12,871 bases of DNA from Pseudomonadota bacterium. Lineage in GTDB: Bacteria > Desulfobacterota > Desulfobacteria > Desulfobacterales > RPRI01. This document shows positions 1 to 7,042 of this stretch, piece after piece. The notes beneath the pieces were generated by a model, which did not search any database, was not told the origin of the DNA, and saw only the letters and a program-made list of their open reading frames with translations. The position numbers and the translations under genes were made by a program. Numbering within the stretch: position 1 is the first letter of the stretch; each line of letters begins with the position of its first letter. Where the stretch lies: the NCBI GenBank assembly GCA_018819005.1, contig JAHJQU010000248.1, forward strand, positions 1 through 12,871, given 5' to 3'.

Positions 1-1014
1 CAGATCGGCGAAAAACTTACCCAGGGACTTGGAGCAGGCGCCATGCCCCAAATTGGCCGGGATGCCGCATTTGAAACTGAAGAAACTATCAGAAAAGCCC
101 TTGAAGGCAGTCACATGGTCTTTATAACCGCCGGTTTCGGCGGGGGAACAGGAACAGGCGCCGCTCCTGTCATAGCCAAGCTCTGCAAGGAGATGGGGGC
201 GCTTACCGTGGCAGTGGTTACAAAGCCGTTCTCCTTTGAGGGTAAAAAACGAATGAAGCAGGCCGAAGAGGGAATAAATGAACTCAAGAAATTCGCAGAT
301 ACGGTAATTACTATTCCTAATGACAGGATGAGAGGGCTTGCCTCAAAAAATGCCAAGATGACAGAGATGTTCAGAAAGACTGATGAAGTTCTGCTCCATT
401 CCGTAAAAGGCATAACAGACCTTATAATGGTGCCCGGCCTTGTTAACCTCGATTTTGCGGATGTAAAGACCACGATGTCGAAGGCCGGCCTGGCCATTAT
501 GGGTATTGGTGTGGGAAGCGGTGAGAACAGGGCGATTGAAGCGGCCGAACGCGCCATATCACATCCGCTGCTTGAAGATATTTCAATCAAGGGCGCAAAA
601 GGTGTGTTAATGAACATAACATGCGGCAGCGATATCACCATGGAAGAAATGACCGAGGCTTCGGATCGGATTTTCAATGAAGTCGGAGAAGATGCCGATA
701 TAATATGGGGCACAGCCGTTGATGACAGCCTCGGCGAAGAGTTGAGGGTAACAGTTATTGCGACAGGCATAGGCTCTCCTCACGTGGAAAGCAAAAACGA
801 AGCAAAAGAGGAAAGATTCCAGGCAAGAGGGAAAGTCCGGAGTCTTACAATCGAAGACATGAAGACAGCCGTAAACTATGACATCCCAACCATCATACGC
901 CAGAAAGAAGCTGCCGGTGAATCGGGAGGCGCAACATACAGGGGTTATAAAGGGCTGGTTATTGACAACAGCGATCTTGATGTCCCGACATTTTTAAGGA
1001 AAAAAGCGGATTAA
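1..1014 (+). CDS. ftsZ: Cell division protein FtsZ, 5' end outside window
   Basis: Tubulin-like GTPase that polymerises into the cytoplasmic Z-ring at the division site. The frame is open from base 1 (reading QIGEKLTQGLGAGAMPQIGR), so the true start lies upstream and about 60-70 N-terminal residues are missing; the ATG at 43 is internal. Visible family marks are the GTP-binding signature FGGGTGTGAAPVIA (about 135-176), the NDRMRGLASKNAKM segment, the catalytic T7 loop NLDFADVKTTM (about 445-477), and the C-terminal conserved peptide DLDVPTFLRKKAD that docks partners such as FtsA. The linker before that peptide is short. The stop TAA at 1012-1014 is followed by an inverted-repeat-rich spacer and then an unrelated radical SAM gene, so ftsZ probably ends its division cluster here. 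Identification is very secure. Confidence 0.97.
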   Translation, partial: QIGEKLTQGLGAGAMPQIGRDAAFETEETIRKALEGSHMVFITAGFGGGTGTGAAPVIAKLCKEMGALTVAVVTKPFSFEGKKRMKQAEEGINELKKFADTVITIPNDRMRGLASKNAKMTEMFRKTDEVLLHSVKGITDLIMVPGLVNLDFADVKTTMSKAGLAIMGIGVGSGENRAIEAAERAISHPLLEDISIKGAKGVLMNITCGSDITMEEMTEASDRIFNEVGEDADIIWGTAVDDSLGEELRVTVIATGIGSPHVESKNEAKEERFQARGKVRSLTIEDMKTAVNYDIPTIIRQKEAAGESGGATYRGYKGLVIDNSDLDVPTFLRKKAD

Positions 1015-1020
1015 GCGAGA

Positions 1021-1100
1021 GACGGAAGGCTGTAGGCTATTAGGCTATAGACTATTAGCTGACAGCCTAACAGGCTATATCCTGATAGCCTATAACTTAA
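1021..1100. repeat. Cluster of AGGCTAT-type direct and inverted repeats
   Basis: The ftsZ-radical SAM spacer holds AGGCTAT at 1034, 1042 and 1072 and its complement ATAGCCT at 1085. TAGGCTAT (1041-1048) pairs perfectly with ATAGCCTA (1085-1092), and AGGCTGT (1027-1033) pairs with ACAGCCT (1062-1068), so alternative hairpins are possible. There is no T-tract directly after a stem, so it is not a classic intrinsic terminator, though a TTTTT run lies at 1104-1108. It may be a degenerate dispersed intergenic repeat or may help end ftsZ transcription; both are inference. Confidence 0.5.
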
Positions 1101-1127
1101 CACTTTTTATGACCGGTCAAACAATCA

Positions 1128-2834
1128 ATGCCATGGAGAAAAGACAAAAAACCGAAGAATTTTTCAAGATCCGAAACAGGGGCTGTCCGCAAAGACTGGA
1201 GAGGACGCATAAGGGTAGCCCTCGTCTATCCCAATACCTATGAAGTCGGGATGTCAAATCTTGGTTTTCAGACGGTTTATGAAATTTTAAACGGGCTTGA
1301 TCATCTTTTGTGTGAAAGGGCTTTTCTCCCTGAAAGCAATACAGATCCGGTAAAAACAATTGAAACATCAAGGCGGCTGGCCGATTTTGACATAATCGCG
1401 TTTTCAGTATCCTTTGAAAATGATTTTTCAAACATTCTTTCGATTCTCGAAAGAGCAGGACTCCCCCTTAAAGCCATTGAAAGAGGAACCCCCCATCCTC
1501 TTATTATGGCGGGGGGAGTTGCCTGTTTTATAAATCCTGAACCTGTTTCCCAGTATATCGACTGTTTCATAATAGGCGAAGCAGAAGGAACCATCGAAAG
1601 TTTCTTCGACTATTATGAGCCGGGAACAGAAAAAATGAATGTTCTACAGAAAATCGCAAAGCATATGCCGGGCATATATGTCCCGGCGTTTTATGAAACA
1701 TCCTATAACAAAGACGGAACCCTTCGCTCTTTTTACCCCATTGCAGATGTGCCGGAAAAAATCAAACGGATTTATTGTGAAGATATTTCCCGAAAACATA
1801 CCTGCAGTAAAATCATATCTGAAGAGACAACCTTTGACAGGACTTTTTTAATCGAAGTATCGAGGGGATGCCCTCACGGGTGCAGATTTTGCGCCGCGGG
1901 TTACATTTACAGACCTCCAAGATTCAGAGATATTTCATCCCTCATAAAGTGCCTTGATATTGGAATAGCCGAAACAGACAAAATAGGATTTATCGGAGCT
2001 GCTGTTTCGGATCTTCCTTATATTGCCGAACTTTGTAACATGGCTCAGGAAAAGGGCGCTAAAATATCTTTCAGTTCTCTCAGAGCCGATGCTCTCTCCG
2101 GAGAGCTTGTCACCGCTCTTGAAAAAAGCGGGGTCAAGACGGCAACTATAGCTCCCGATGCCGGTTCACAGCGCATGCGCGACGTTATCAATAAGGGAAT
2201 AAACGAAGACCAGATCTTAGCCGCCGCGGAAACCATAGTAGAAGGAGGTATTCCGAACATTAAACTATATTTCATGATCGGACTTCCTTCCGAAACCATG
2301 GATGATGTTGAAGCGATATTAACCCTTTGCAGGAAAATAAAAAAAAGTTTTCTTGCTTCAAGCAGAAAGAAAAAACGGATAGGACAAATTACGGTAAGCG
2401 TCAATCCGTTTGTCCCAAAACCCTTCACTCCTTTTCAATGGGTTGCGATGGATGAATCGTCTTCCCTGAAAAACAAGATTTTACACATCAAGGCCGGTCT
2501 CAAAAAGGAAGCAAATGTCAGGGTAGATGCGGAATCTCCGAAAAGAAGCTATATCCAGGCACTGATTTCAAGAGGTGACCGCAGAGTAGCCGGAATTTTA
2601 TCACTAGCAAATTCAAATGGAGGAAACTGGTCTAAAGCATTTAAGTCATTGCCTTTCAATTCCGATTTTTATGTTTACAGGGAAAGACTTTTTGATGAAA
2701 TGCTCCCCTGGGATTTTATAGACCACGGGATTAAAAAATCTTTTTTAATAAAAGAATACAAAAAAGCCCTGTTGCAAAAAACATCCCCGCCCTGCTCCAT
2801 GAATTCATGCAAAAAATGTGGTGTCTGCGAATAA
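1128..2834 (+). CDS. Radical SAM protein with B12-binding-like N-terminus and Cys-rich tail
   Basis: A 568-residue radical SAM enzyme of unknown substrate, resembling the uncharacterised TIGR03960-type radical SAM proteins. Residues about 28-160 (RVALVYPNTYEVGMSNLGFQ, then HPLIMAGGVACFINPEP and IIGEAEG) look like a cobalamin-binding-type Rossmann region. The radical SAM core begins near 240 with the cluster motif CPHGCRFC (Cys248, Cys252, Cys255), and continues with SLRADAL, APDAGSQRMRDVINKG and KLYFMIGLPSET. The protein ends in a second cysteine group, Cys556, Cys561, Cys564 and Cys567, which could bind another Fe-S cluster or zinc. The start is fixed by an in-frame stop at 1110-1112, although no clear ribosome binding site precedes it. 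It shares the strand with ftsZ and the rnf operon but is set off from both by repeat-bearing gaps, so context says little about its job. Family call good, function unknown. Confidence 0.85.
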   Translation: MPWRKDKKPKNFSRSETGAVRKDWRGRIRVALVYPNTYEVGMSNLGFQTVYEILNGLDHLLCERAFLPESNTDPVKTIETSRRLADFDIIAFSVSFENDFSNILSILERAGLPLKAIERGTPHPLIMAGGVACFINPEPVSQYIDCFIIGEAEGTIESFFDYYEPGTEKMNVLQKIAKHMPGIYVPAFYETSYNKDGTLRSFYPIADVPEKIKRIYCEDISRKHTCSKIISEETTFDRTFLIEVSRGCPHGCRFCAAGYIYRPPRFRDISSLIKCLDIGIAETDKIGFIGAAVSDLPYIAELCNMAQEKGAKISFSSLRADALSGELVTALEKSGVKTATIAPDAGSQRMRDVINKGINEDQILAAAETIVEGGIPNIKLYFMIGLPSETMDDVEAILTLCRKIKKSFLASSRKKKRIGQITVSVNPFVPKPFTPFQWVAMDESSSLKNKILHIKAGLKKEANVRVDAESPKRSYIQALISRGDRRVAGILSLANSNGGNWSKAFKSLPFNSDFYVYRERLFDEMLPWDFIDHGIKKSFLIKEYKKALLQKTSPPCSMNSCKKCGVCE

Positions 2835-2886
2835 AAATATATTGAAAGCTGTTTATTAATGTGCTAGGGAAAGCATGCTCAATAAT

Positions 2887-3040
2887 TGATGGCCTCGTAA
2901 AAAGTCGAGATTCAGACAGCAAAGTAAAAAGCTCATTATGCAAGGCGCACGAATCTTGAGGAATGAAGCGTACTTTTCGTACGCTGCAATGACGAAAGAT
3001 GAAGTGCAACACAGCAGAATGACTTTTTACAAAGCCGTCA
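2887..3040. repeat. 154-bp imperfect palindromic repeat, MITE-like
   Basis: The left arm TGATGGCCTCGTAAAAAGTC (2887-2906) matches the reverse complement of the right arm at 3021-3040 at 17 of 20 positions. Pairing continues inward: CTCATTATGC...GCAC (from 2932) matches the complement of GTGCAACACAGCAGAATGAC at about 3004-3022 in part, and near the centre GCGTAC (2968-2973) and GTACGC (2979-2984) form a perfect 6-bp stem around TTTTC. The element is therefore a long degenerate hairpin with no convincing gene. From memory, similar sequences recur between genes in Desulfobacterales genomes, but this was not checked. It sits 50 bp upstream of the cytochrome start, so it is transcribed with, or lies near, the promoter of the rnf operon. 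Confidence 0.75.
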
Positions 3041-3090
3041 TAATTGAGAGGTGTTTTTTTGATATATATCTCGGAAGGATATTAAAAAAA

Positions 3091-3537
3091 ATGAGTTCAA
3101 ATAAGGAACTTAGACTGGCTTTGTATATGGCTGCTGTTCTGTTTATTGTTGGTACCGTTTGTTATGCAGCCTTTCCGGCCAAAACAGATAAACAGCCGGT
3201 CAGGATCATGTTTAAAACTCTTGCCGGAAAAGTCCTTTTCGATCATAAAGCACATACCTCGGAAAAAGGCTATTCTCTTTCATGCGGAGACTGCCACCAT
3301 CATCCTGAAGGAGATGATGCCTCTGCCAGTGCCTGCGGTGAATGCCACATCAATTCGGAAGAGAACGCGCCGGCTCCGGAAAAATGCCTTGAATGCCACG
3401 ATTCCGGAGATTTTGAAGGCGTTAGTTTGACAAAAAAAACCGACGCATTTCATCAGCAGTGCGACAGTTGTCATGAAAAAATTGATGCAGGTCCCAGGGA
3501 AAAAGAGAAAAGATGTAACTGGTGTCATAATATGTAA
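3091..3537 (+). CDS. Pentaheme class III-type cytochrome c, rnf-associated
   Basis: A 148-residue periplasmic multiheme cytochrome, likely the electron partner of the Rnf proteins encoded next to it. Five CxxCH heme-binding motifs are present: CGDCH (65-69), CGECH (82-86), CLECH (99-103), CDSCH (124-128) and CNWCH (142-146). Exactly five other histidines exist (52, 55, 70, 71, 121), enough to give every heme bis-His ligation. The N-terminus (KELR, then a hydrophobic stretch at about 9-26 ending CYAAFPA) is a signal peptide or uncleaved anchor. I chose the ATG at 3091 because AAGGA at 3075-3079 precedes it and the signal sequence follows; an in-frame ATG at 2938 lies inside the palindromic repeat and would bury the signal. 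Classical cytochrome c3 has four hemes, so this is a five-heme relative. rnfC follows after 71 bp. Confidence 0.9.
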   Translation: MSSNKELRLALYMAAVLFIVGTVCYAAFPAKTDKQPVRIMFKTLAGKVLFDHKAHTSEKGYSLSCGDCHHHPEGDDASASACGECHINSEENAPAPEKCLECHDSGDFEGVSLTKKTDAFHQQCDSCHEKIDAGPREKEKRCNWCHNM

Positions 3538-3573
3538 GCCGGAAAACAGACTTTACACGCGGTCATGAATCCG

Positions 3574-3589
3574 AGCGCACAATTGCGCT
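3574..3589 (+). other. Small hairpin between cytochrome gene and rnfC
   Basis: AGCGCA (3574-3579) and TGCGCT (3584-3589) form a perfect 6-bp stem with a CAAT loop in the 71-bp gap before rnfC. No T-run follows, so it is not an intrinsic terminator. It could stabilise or process the transcript between the cytochrome and the membrane-complex genes, which would allow unequal expression; this is speculation. Confidence 0.3.
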
Positions 3590-3608
3590 AACTAAAGGTA
3601 ATAAATAC

Positions 3609-4886
3609 ATGAAAAAACGACCATTCATATGCCTCAGCGAGCCACATCTTGAATATGACGTTATCGAACCGGGCTGCAAACCGAATGTCATTCCCGTTCC
3701 GCGAAAAGCAGTTCTTTTTTTCGATAAGACCTATGACAAAAAAGGGGCTCCTTTATTTAAAGAAGGCGACAGGGTGAAAACAGGGCAAAAACTGATTCTT
3801 TATGCCGACTCTGAAGAGTATATTATTTCCACAGTTACAGGCACTATATCTTCTGTATCTCCATATGCCGGAGATTTCGGGAAATTCTACACATCTGTTC
3901 AGATTGACGTTTCTGAGGATGAGGCTGATGATGCTTTCGAAAAGGTATCTGCGGAACAGAGCATTGAAACAGTCAGGAACTATCTTTCATACCTGCCGGG
4001 CAACCTGCCAATAAAATCCTTTTTAGATCCGGGCAATAAAATTGACACAATAGTTATTACCGGCGTTGATTCTGATTTACTGGTAGTAACCAGTCAGTAT
4101 ATTGTTAACTCAAAAATGGAACATATAATAAAAGGTATAAAAATATTAAGATCGATCCCTGGAATTAACAATATAGTCCTTGCGGTCAGAAGAGACTCGC
4201 TTCATGGGTATGGCAATATCGGAGCAGAAGTAAAAAATATCAGCACAAGATATCCCTCAGCTTTTCGGCAACTTGTTATAAAAGAATCTCTCGGCAGGGA
4301 AGTTCCGGCAGGGAAAAAGCCCGAAGATATAGGAACCTGCGTTATTAATGCGGAAGCGGTTGCGTCTTTAGGAGCTGCCTTCCTGAATAACAGAATTCCC
4401 ACAGATAAAATTATCACATTAATAAATAAAGACGGCGCCGGAAAACTCGTTTCAGCAAGAATGGGAACTCCTATTGGCGATATTCTTAAAGCCCTCAATA
4501 TTACGCTAAATCATGGGGACCGATTGATCCTCGGAGGGCCGATGGCCGGTTCTCCAGTATATTCGGAGGATTATCCGGTTTTGCCTGATACCGATGCAAT
4601 AATGGTTCAGGATAAAAATTACATACAGCCTTTTTCAGATTATCCATGCATAAACTGCGGTGACTGTATAAGAATATGCCCGGCCAATATTCCTGTGAAT
4701 ATGCTTATAAGATATCTTGAAGCAAAAATGTACCAGCAGGCCGCAGATGAATATGATCTTTATTCCTGCATAGAATGCGGCCTTTGCAGTTATGTTTGCG
4801 TATCAAGAATGCCGATATCACAATATATCAGGCTTGCCAAATACGAACTTGCCGGAATAAACACAGCGGAGGCGGCAAATGCCTAA
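3609..4886 (+). CDS. rnfC: Rnf electron transport complex subunit RnfC, variant lacking NADH/FMN motif
   Basis: RnfC is the peripheral cytoplasmic subunit of the ion-pumping Rnf complex; the canonical protein oxidises or reduces NAD(H) through FMN and two [4Fe-4S] clusters. This 425-residue protein has the N-terminal barrel-like region (KKGAPLFKEGDRVKTGQKL, about 44-62), the SLBB-like region (LINKDGAGKLVSARMGTPIGD and LILGGPMAG), and two ferredoxin motifs: Cys347/350/353/357 (CINCGDCIRICP) and Cys387/390/393/397 (CIECGLCSYVC). The glycine-rich GxGGAGFPT segment expected near residues 125-137 reads YLSYLPGNLPIKSF, and the usual NGAECEPY segment reads ITGVDSDLLVV, so the nucleotide/flavin site appears lost. 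The AAAGG at 3594-3598 is a modest ribosome site. rnfD overlaps its last 8 bp. The family call is firm; NADH use is doubtful. Confidence 0.93.
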   Translation: MKKRPFICLSEPHLEYDVIEPGCKPNVIPVPRKAVLFFDKTYDKKGAPLFKEGDRVKTGQKLILYADSEEYIISTVTGTISSVSPYAGDFGKFYTSVQIDVSEDEADDAFEKVSAEQSIETVRNYLSYLPGNLPIKSFLDPGNKIDTIVITGVDSDLLVVTSQYIVNSKMEHIIKGIKILRSIPGINNIVLAVRRDSLHGYGNIGAEVKNISTRYPSAFRQLVIKESLGREVPAGKKPEDIGTCVINAEAVASLGAAFLNNRIPTDKIITLINKDGAGKLVSARMGTPIGDILKALNITLNHGDRLILGGPMAGSPVYSEDYPVLPDTDAIMVQDKNYIQPFSDYPCINCGDCIRICPANIPVNMLIRYLEAKMYQQAADEYDLYSCIECGLCSYVCVSRMPISQYIRLAKYELAGINTAEAANA

Positions 4887-5847
4887 CCAGAAAAAATTAA
4901 TTGTTTCTCACGCACCTTTCTGTCACGACGGGAGTAAAATTTCAACCCGTAGTAATAGCATAATGCTTGCGGCGCTTCCCGCCGTCCTCCATGGTTGCTA
5001 TTTATACGGGCTGCCTGCTGTCGGGGTTGTTGCTCTTTCCATTTCAACTGCAATAATCTGGGAATACCTGATAAACCTCCTGACCAAAAGGCCGGCTACA
5101 ATAGGAGACGGAAATGCAGCGGTAATCGGTATGATGGTGGCGATGCTTTTTCCTGCAACAACTCCATGGTGGGCGGTTATTACAGGAACATTTGTTGCCA
5201 TTGTTGTCGGAAAACAGATATACGGAGGAATTGGCGGGAACCCCTTCAATCCTGCTCTGATCGGGATTGCTATCCTGATGCTCTCATGGAATAATATCTT
5301 TGATATAGATCAAGCCTTATTAAATTACGAATTTAATTTTACCGCGGCATATCCGCTTGTCGCTCTTAAGCATTACGGTGTATCCTCTGTTGACTCATTC
5401 AATCTTGCAGGCCTTTTAATGGGAAACCAGACCGGCAGCATAGGGTCAGGATTCGGGCTTGCCCTTGCTCTCGGCGGATTATATCTCATCATAAGAGGGT
5501 TTATACGGTGGGAAATATCCCTTTCGTTTCTTGCCGCACTTTTAATCACATCCCTGATTTTTCAACTTTATGATACCGGCAAATACGCCGGTCCTTTATT
5601 CCATCTTTTAACAGGCAATACCCTTTTGGGAGCTTTTTTTCTTGCTACCGAAGATTCTTCATCCCCTGTCAACTTTATTCCCATGATTATCTACGGGGCC
5701 GGCACGGGATTGATGGTTATGCTTATAAGAAATATCGGCGGTCATGCTGACGGGGTGATTTTTGCGATTCTTCTCATGAATCTCACGAATCCTCTCATAG
5801 ACAAGATAAGGCCAAAAGCCATGGGAAAGGTCAACAGCCATGCGTGA
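4879..5847 (+). CDS. rnfD: Rnf complex membrane subunit RnfD, flavin-attachment Thr replaced
   Basis: RnfD is a polytopic inner-membrane subunit related to NqrB that usually carries covalent FMN on a Thr in a D-x-x-(S/T)-x-A-T-P-L motif added by ApbE. This 322-residue protein has the RnfD hallmarks: an N-terminal SHAPFCHDGSKISTRSNSIM, then TIGDGNAAVIGMMVAMLFP, WWAVITGTFVAIVVGKQIYGG, GGNPFNPALIG, and GNTLLGAFFLATEDSSSP with many hydrophobic helices. The motif reads F152-N-F-T155-A-A-Y158-P-L, so both the leading Asp and the FMN-accepting Thr are gone; the codon is TAT and the frame is intact. Usual length. The ATG sits in the end of rnfC with GGAGG at 4868-4872 upstream, and rnfG overlaps its last 8 bp, implying translational coupling. 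Confidence 0.94.
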   Translation: MPNQKKLIVSHAPFCHDGSKISTRSNSIMLAALPAVLHGCYLYGLPAVGVVALSISTAIIWEYLINLLTKRPATIGDGNAAVIGMMVAMLFPATTPWWAVITGTFVAIVVGKQIYGGIGGNPFNPALIGIAILMLSWNNIFDIDQALLNYEFNFTAAYPLVALKHYGVSSVDSFNLAGLLMGNQTGSIGSGFGLALALGGLYLIIRGFIRWEISLSFLAALLITSLIFQLYDTGKYAGPLFHLLTGNTLLGAFFLATEDSSSPVNFIPMIIYGAGTGLMVMLIRNIGGHADGVIFAILLMNLTNPLIDKIRPKAMGKVNSHA

Positions 5848-6430
5848 AATGCTTAAAATGATAATAGTTCTGACCGTCTTATGCTCTTTTTCGGGCGGAC
5901 TCCTTGCTGCACTCCGAAATGAAACAATGGAAAAAATTGAGAACCAGCAACTTGAGTTTGTCAGGGGACCGGCAATCCGCGATATTTTAAAAGGATCATC
6001 GAATGATCCGATCGCCGACCGTTTCAAAATCAAAGTCGGGGAAACCGAAAAAAGTTTCTTTGTGGGAAAATTCGATGGAAAAACAGAAACCGTTGTCTTT
6101 GAATCCACAGGCAAGGGCTTTGGCGGAGACATCGGCCTTATGCTTGGAGTTAATATTGCGGACGACAAGATCACAGGCATAGGCGTCACCACTCATAGCG
6201 AAACGCCCGGAATTGGCTCAAGAGCACAGACAGACCCCCGTTTTGCAGCTCAATTCAAAGGAGTTCTCCTTACGGGAGATTTCAAGGTCAAAAATGAGGG
6301 TGGGCAGGTCGATGCCATTTCAGGTGCTACTGTTACGTCAAAGGGGATTGCAGTCGCTGTTACTGAAGCTGCAAAAACTTATACAAGTCTGAAGCCACAG
6401 CTTGCAGAAAAATTGAAGGGATTCAAATAG
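5840..6430 (+). CDS. rnfG: Rnf complex FMN-binding subunit RnfG
   Basis: RnfG is anchored by one N-terminal helix and exposes an FMN-binding domain to the periplasm, where it can exchange electrons with cytochromes. The 196-residue protein has a membrane segment at about 5-25 (MLKMIIVLTVLCSFSGGLLAAL), the conserved THSETPGIGSRA at about 117-129, and the intact flavinylation motif D158-A-I-S-G-A-T164-V-T-S, where Thr164 is the expected phosphodiester-FMN site. This contrasts with RnfD, whose site is lost, so a flavin transferase (ApbE) is still expected in the genome; none is in the window. It overlaps rnfD by 8 bp, and rnfE starts 10 bp after its stop. It is the most likely contact for the pentaheme cytochrome made by the first gene of this operon (inference). 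Confidence 0.95.
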   Translation: MREMLKMIIVLTVLCSFSGGLLAALRNETMEKIENQQLEFVRGPAIRDILKGSSNDPIADRFKIKVGETEKSFFVGKFDGKTETVVFESTGKGFGGDIGLMLGVNIADDKITGIGVTTHSETPGIGSRAQTDPRFAAQFKGVLLTGDFKVKNEGGQVDAISGATVTSKGIAVAVTEAAKTYTSLKPQLAEKLKGFK

Positions 6431-6440
6431 GGAGAAACAG

Positions 6441-7034
6441 ATGGCAAAGTCCGTAACTCAGGAATTTACAAAAGGATTGTGGGCTGAAATTCCACCATTC
6501 CGGCTTGTGCTGGGCTTATGCCCGATACTCGCAGTTACAAAATCAGTTGAGAATGCAATTGGAATGGGCGTTGCCGTTATTTTCGTTCTTGTCGGCTCAA
6601 ACGTCCTGGTTTCGATGCTGCGGAAAATTATCCCTTCAAAGGTCCGAATTGCATGCTTCATCATTATTGTTGCGACTTTTGTTACGGTTGTAGAACTCCT
6701 CATGCAGGCCTACACTTACCCGCTCTTTCTGAAACTGGGAATATTCATACCACTAATCGTTGTTAACTGCATTGTTCTCGGCCGCGCAGAAGCGTTTGCA
6801 TACAAGAACGGAATAATACCTTCATTTGCAGACGGTCTTGGCCTTGGAATAGGCTTTACGATTTCTTTAACGGCTCTTGCAGCTATCCGGGAGGTTTTAG
6901 GAAGCGGGACTTTTTATGGAAACCAGATTTTCGGCCCTTCTTTTCAACCTTTTAATTTTATGGTGGAAGCGCCCGGCGCATTTGTGTGCCTTGGACTCAT
7001 GCTTTGCGCAATGAATTCCATTGGCAAAAAATAG
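6441..7034 (+). CDS. rnfE: Rnf complex membrane subunit RnfE
   Basis: RnfE is an integral membrane subunit that, with its homologue RnfA, forms the transmembrane electron path and shares a [2Fe-2S] cluster. The 197-residue protein starts with FTKGLWAEIPPFRLVLGLCPILAVT, placing conserved Cys27 in the GLCP motif, and has the second conserved cysteine at Cys110 in VVNCIVLGRAEAFA. About six hydrophobic helices are evident, and the late GIGFTISLTALAAIREVLGSGTFYG is typical of RnfE. Length is a little below that of longer homologues, with no sign of truncation. GGGAGA just upstream (6430-6434) is a good ribosome site, and the stop codon TAG overlaps the ribosome site of rnfA. Confidence 0.95.
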   Translation: MAKSVTQEFTKGLWAEIPPFRLVLGLCPILAVTKSVENAIGMGVAVIFVLVGSNVLVSMLRKIIPSKVRIACFIIIVATFVTVVELLMQAYTYPLFLKLGIFIPLIVVNCIVLGRAEAFAYKNGIIPSFADGLGLGIGFTISLTALAAIREVLGSGTFYGNQIFGPSFQPFNFMVEAPGAFVCLGLMLCAMNSIGKK

Positions 7035-7042
7035 GAGACATT

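Noticed and set aside
111..770. 219-codon open frame on the minus strand
   Set aside because: It lies wholly antisense to ftsZ, which has all the family motifs; the predicted protein shows no recognisable domain.
1021..1100. CRISPR-like array
   Set aside because: The repeated words are only 7-8 bp, unevenly spaced and in both orientations; no spacers or cas genes are present.
3044..3072. Promoter-like TTGAGA and TATATC before the cytochrome gene
   Set aside because: The spacer is only 15 bp and the start point would fall on the ribosome binding site, so it is unlikely to drive translation of the operon.
2938..3090. In-frame upstream extension of the cytochrome gene from an ATG at 2938
   Set aside because: The extra 51 codons lie mostly in the palindromic repeat, and the ATG at 3091 has a ribosome site and a proper signal sequence right after it.
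5659..6192. 177-codon minus-strand open frame across the rnfD-rnfG junction
   Set aside because: Antisense to two well-supported genes, with no domain.
6986..7042. Upstream start for rnfA
   Set aside because: It would overlap rnfE and add 19 non-conserved residues; the ATG at 7043 has AGGAG at good spacing.
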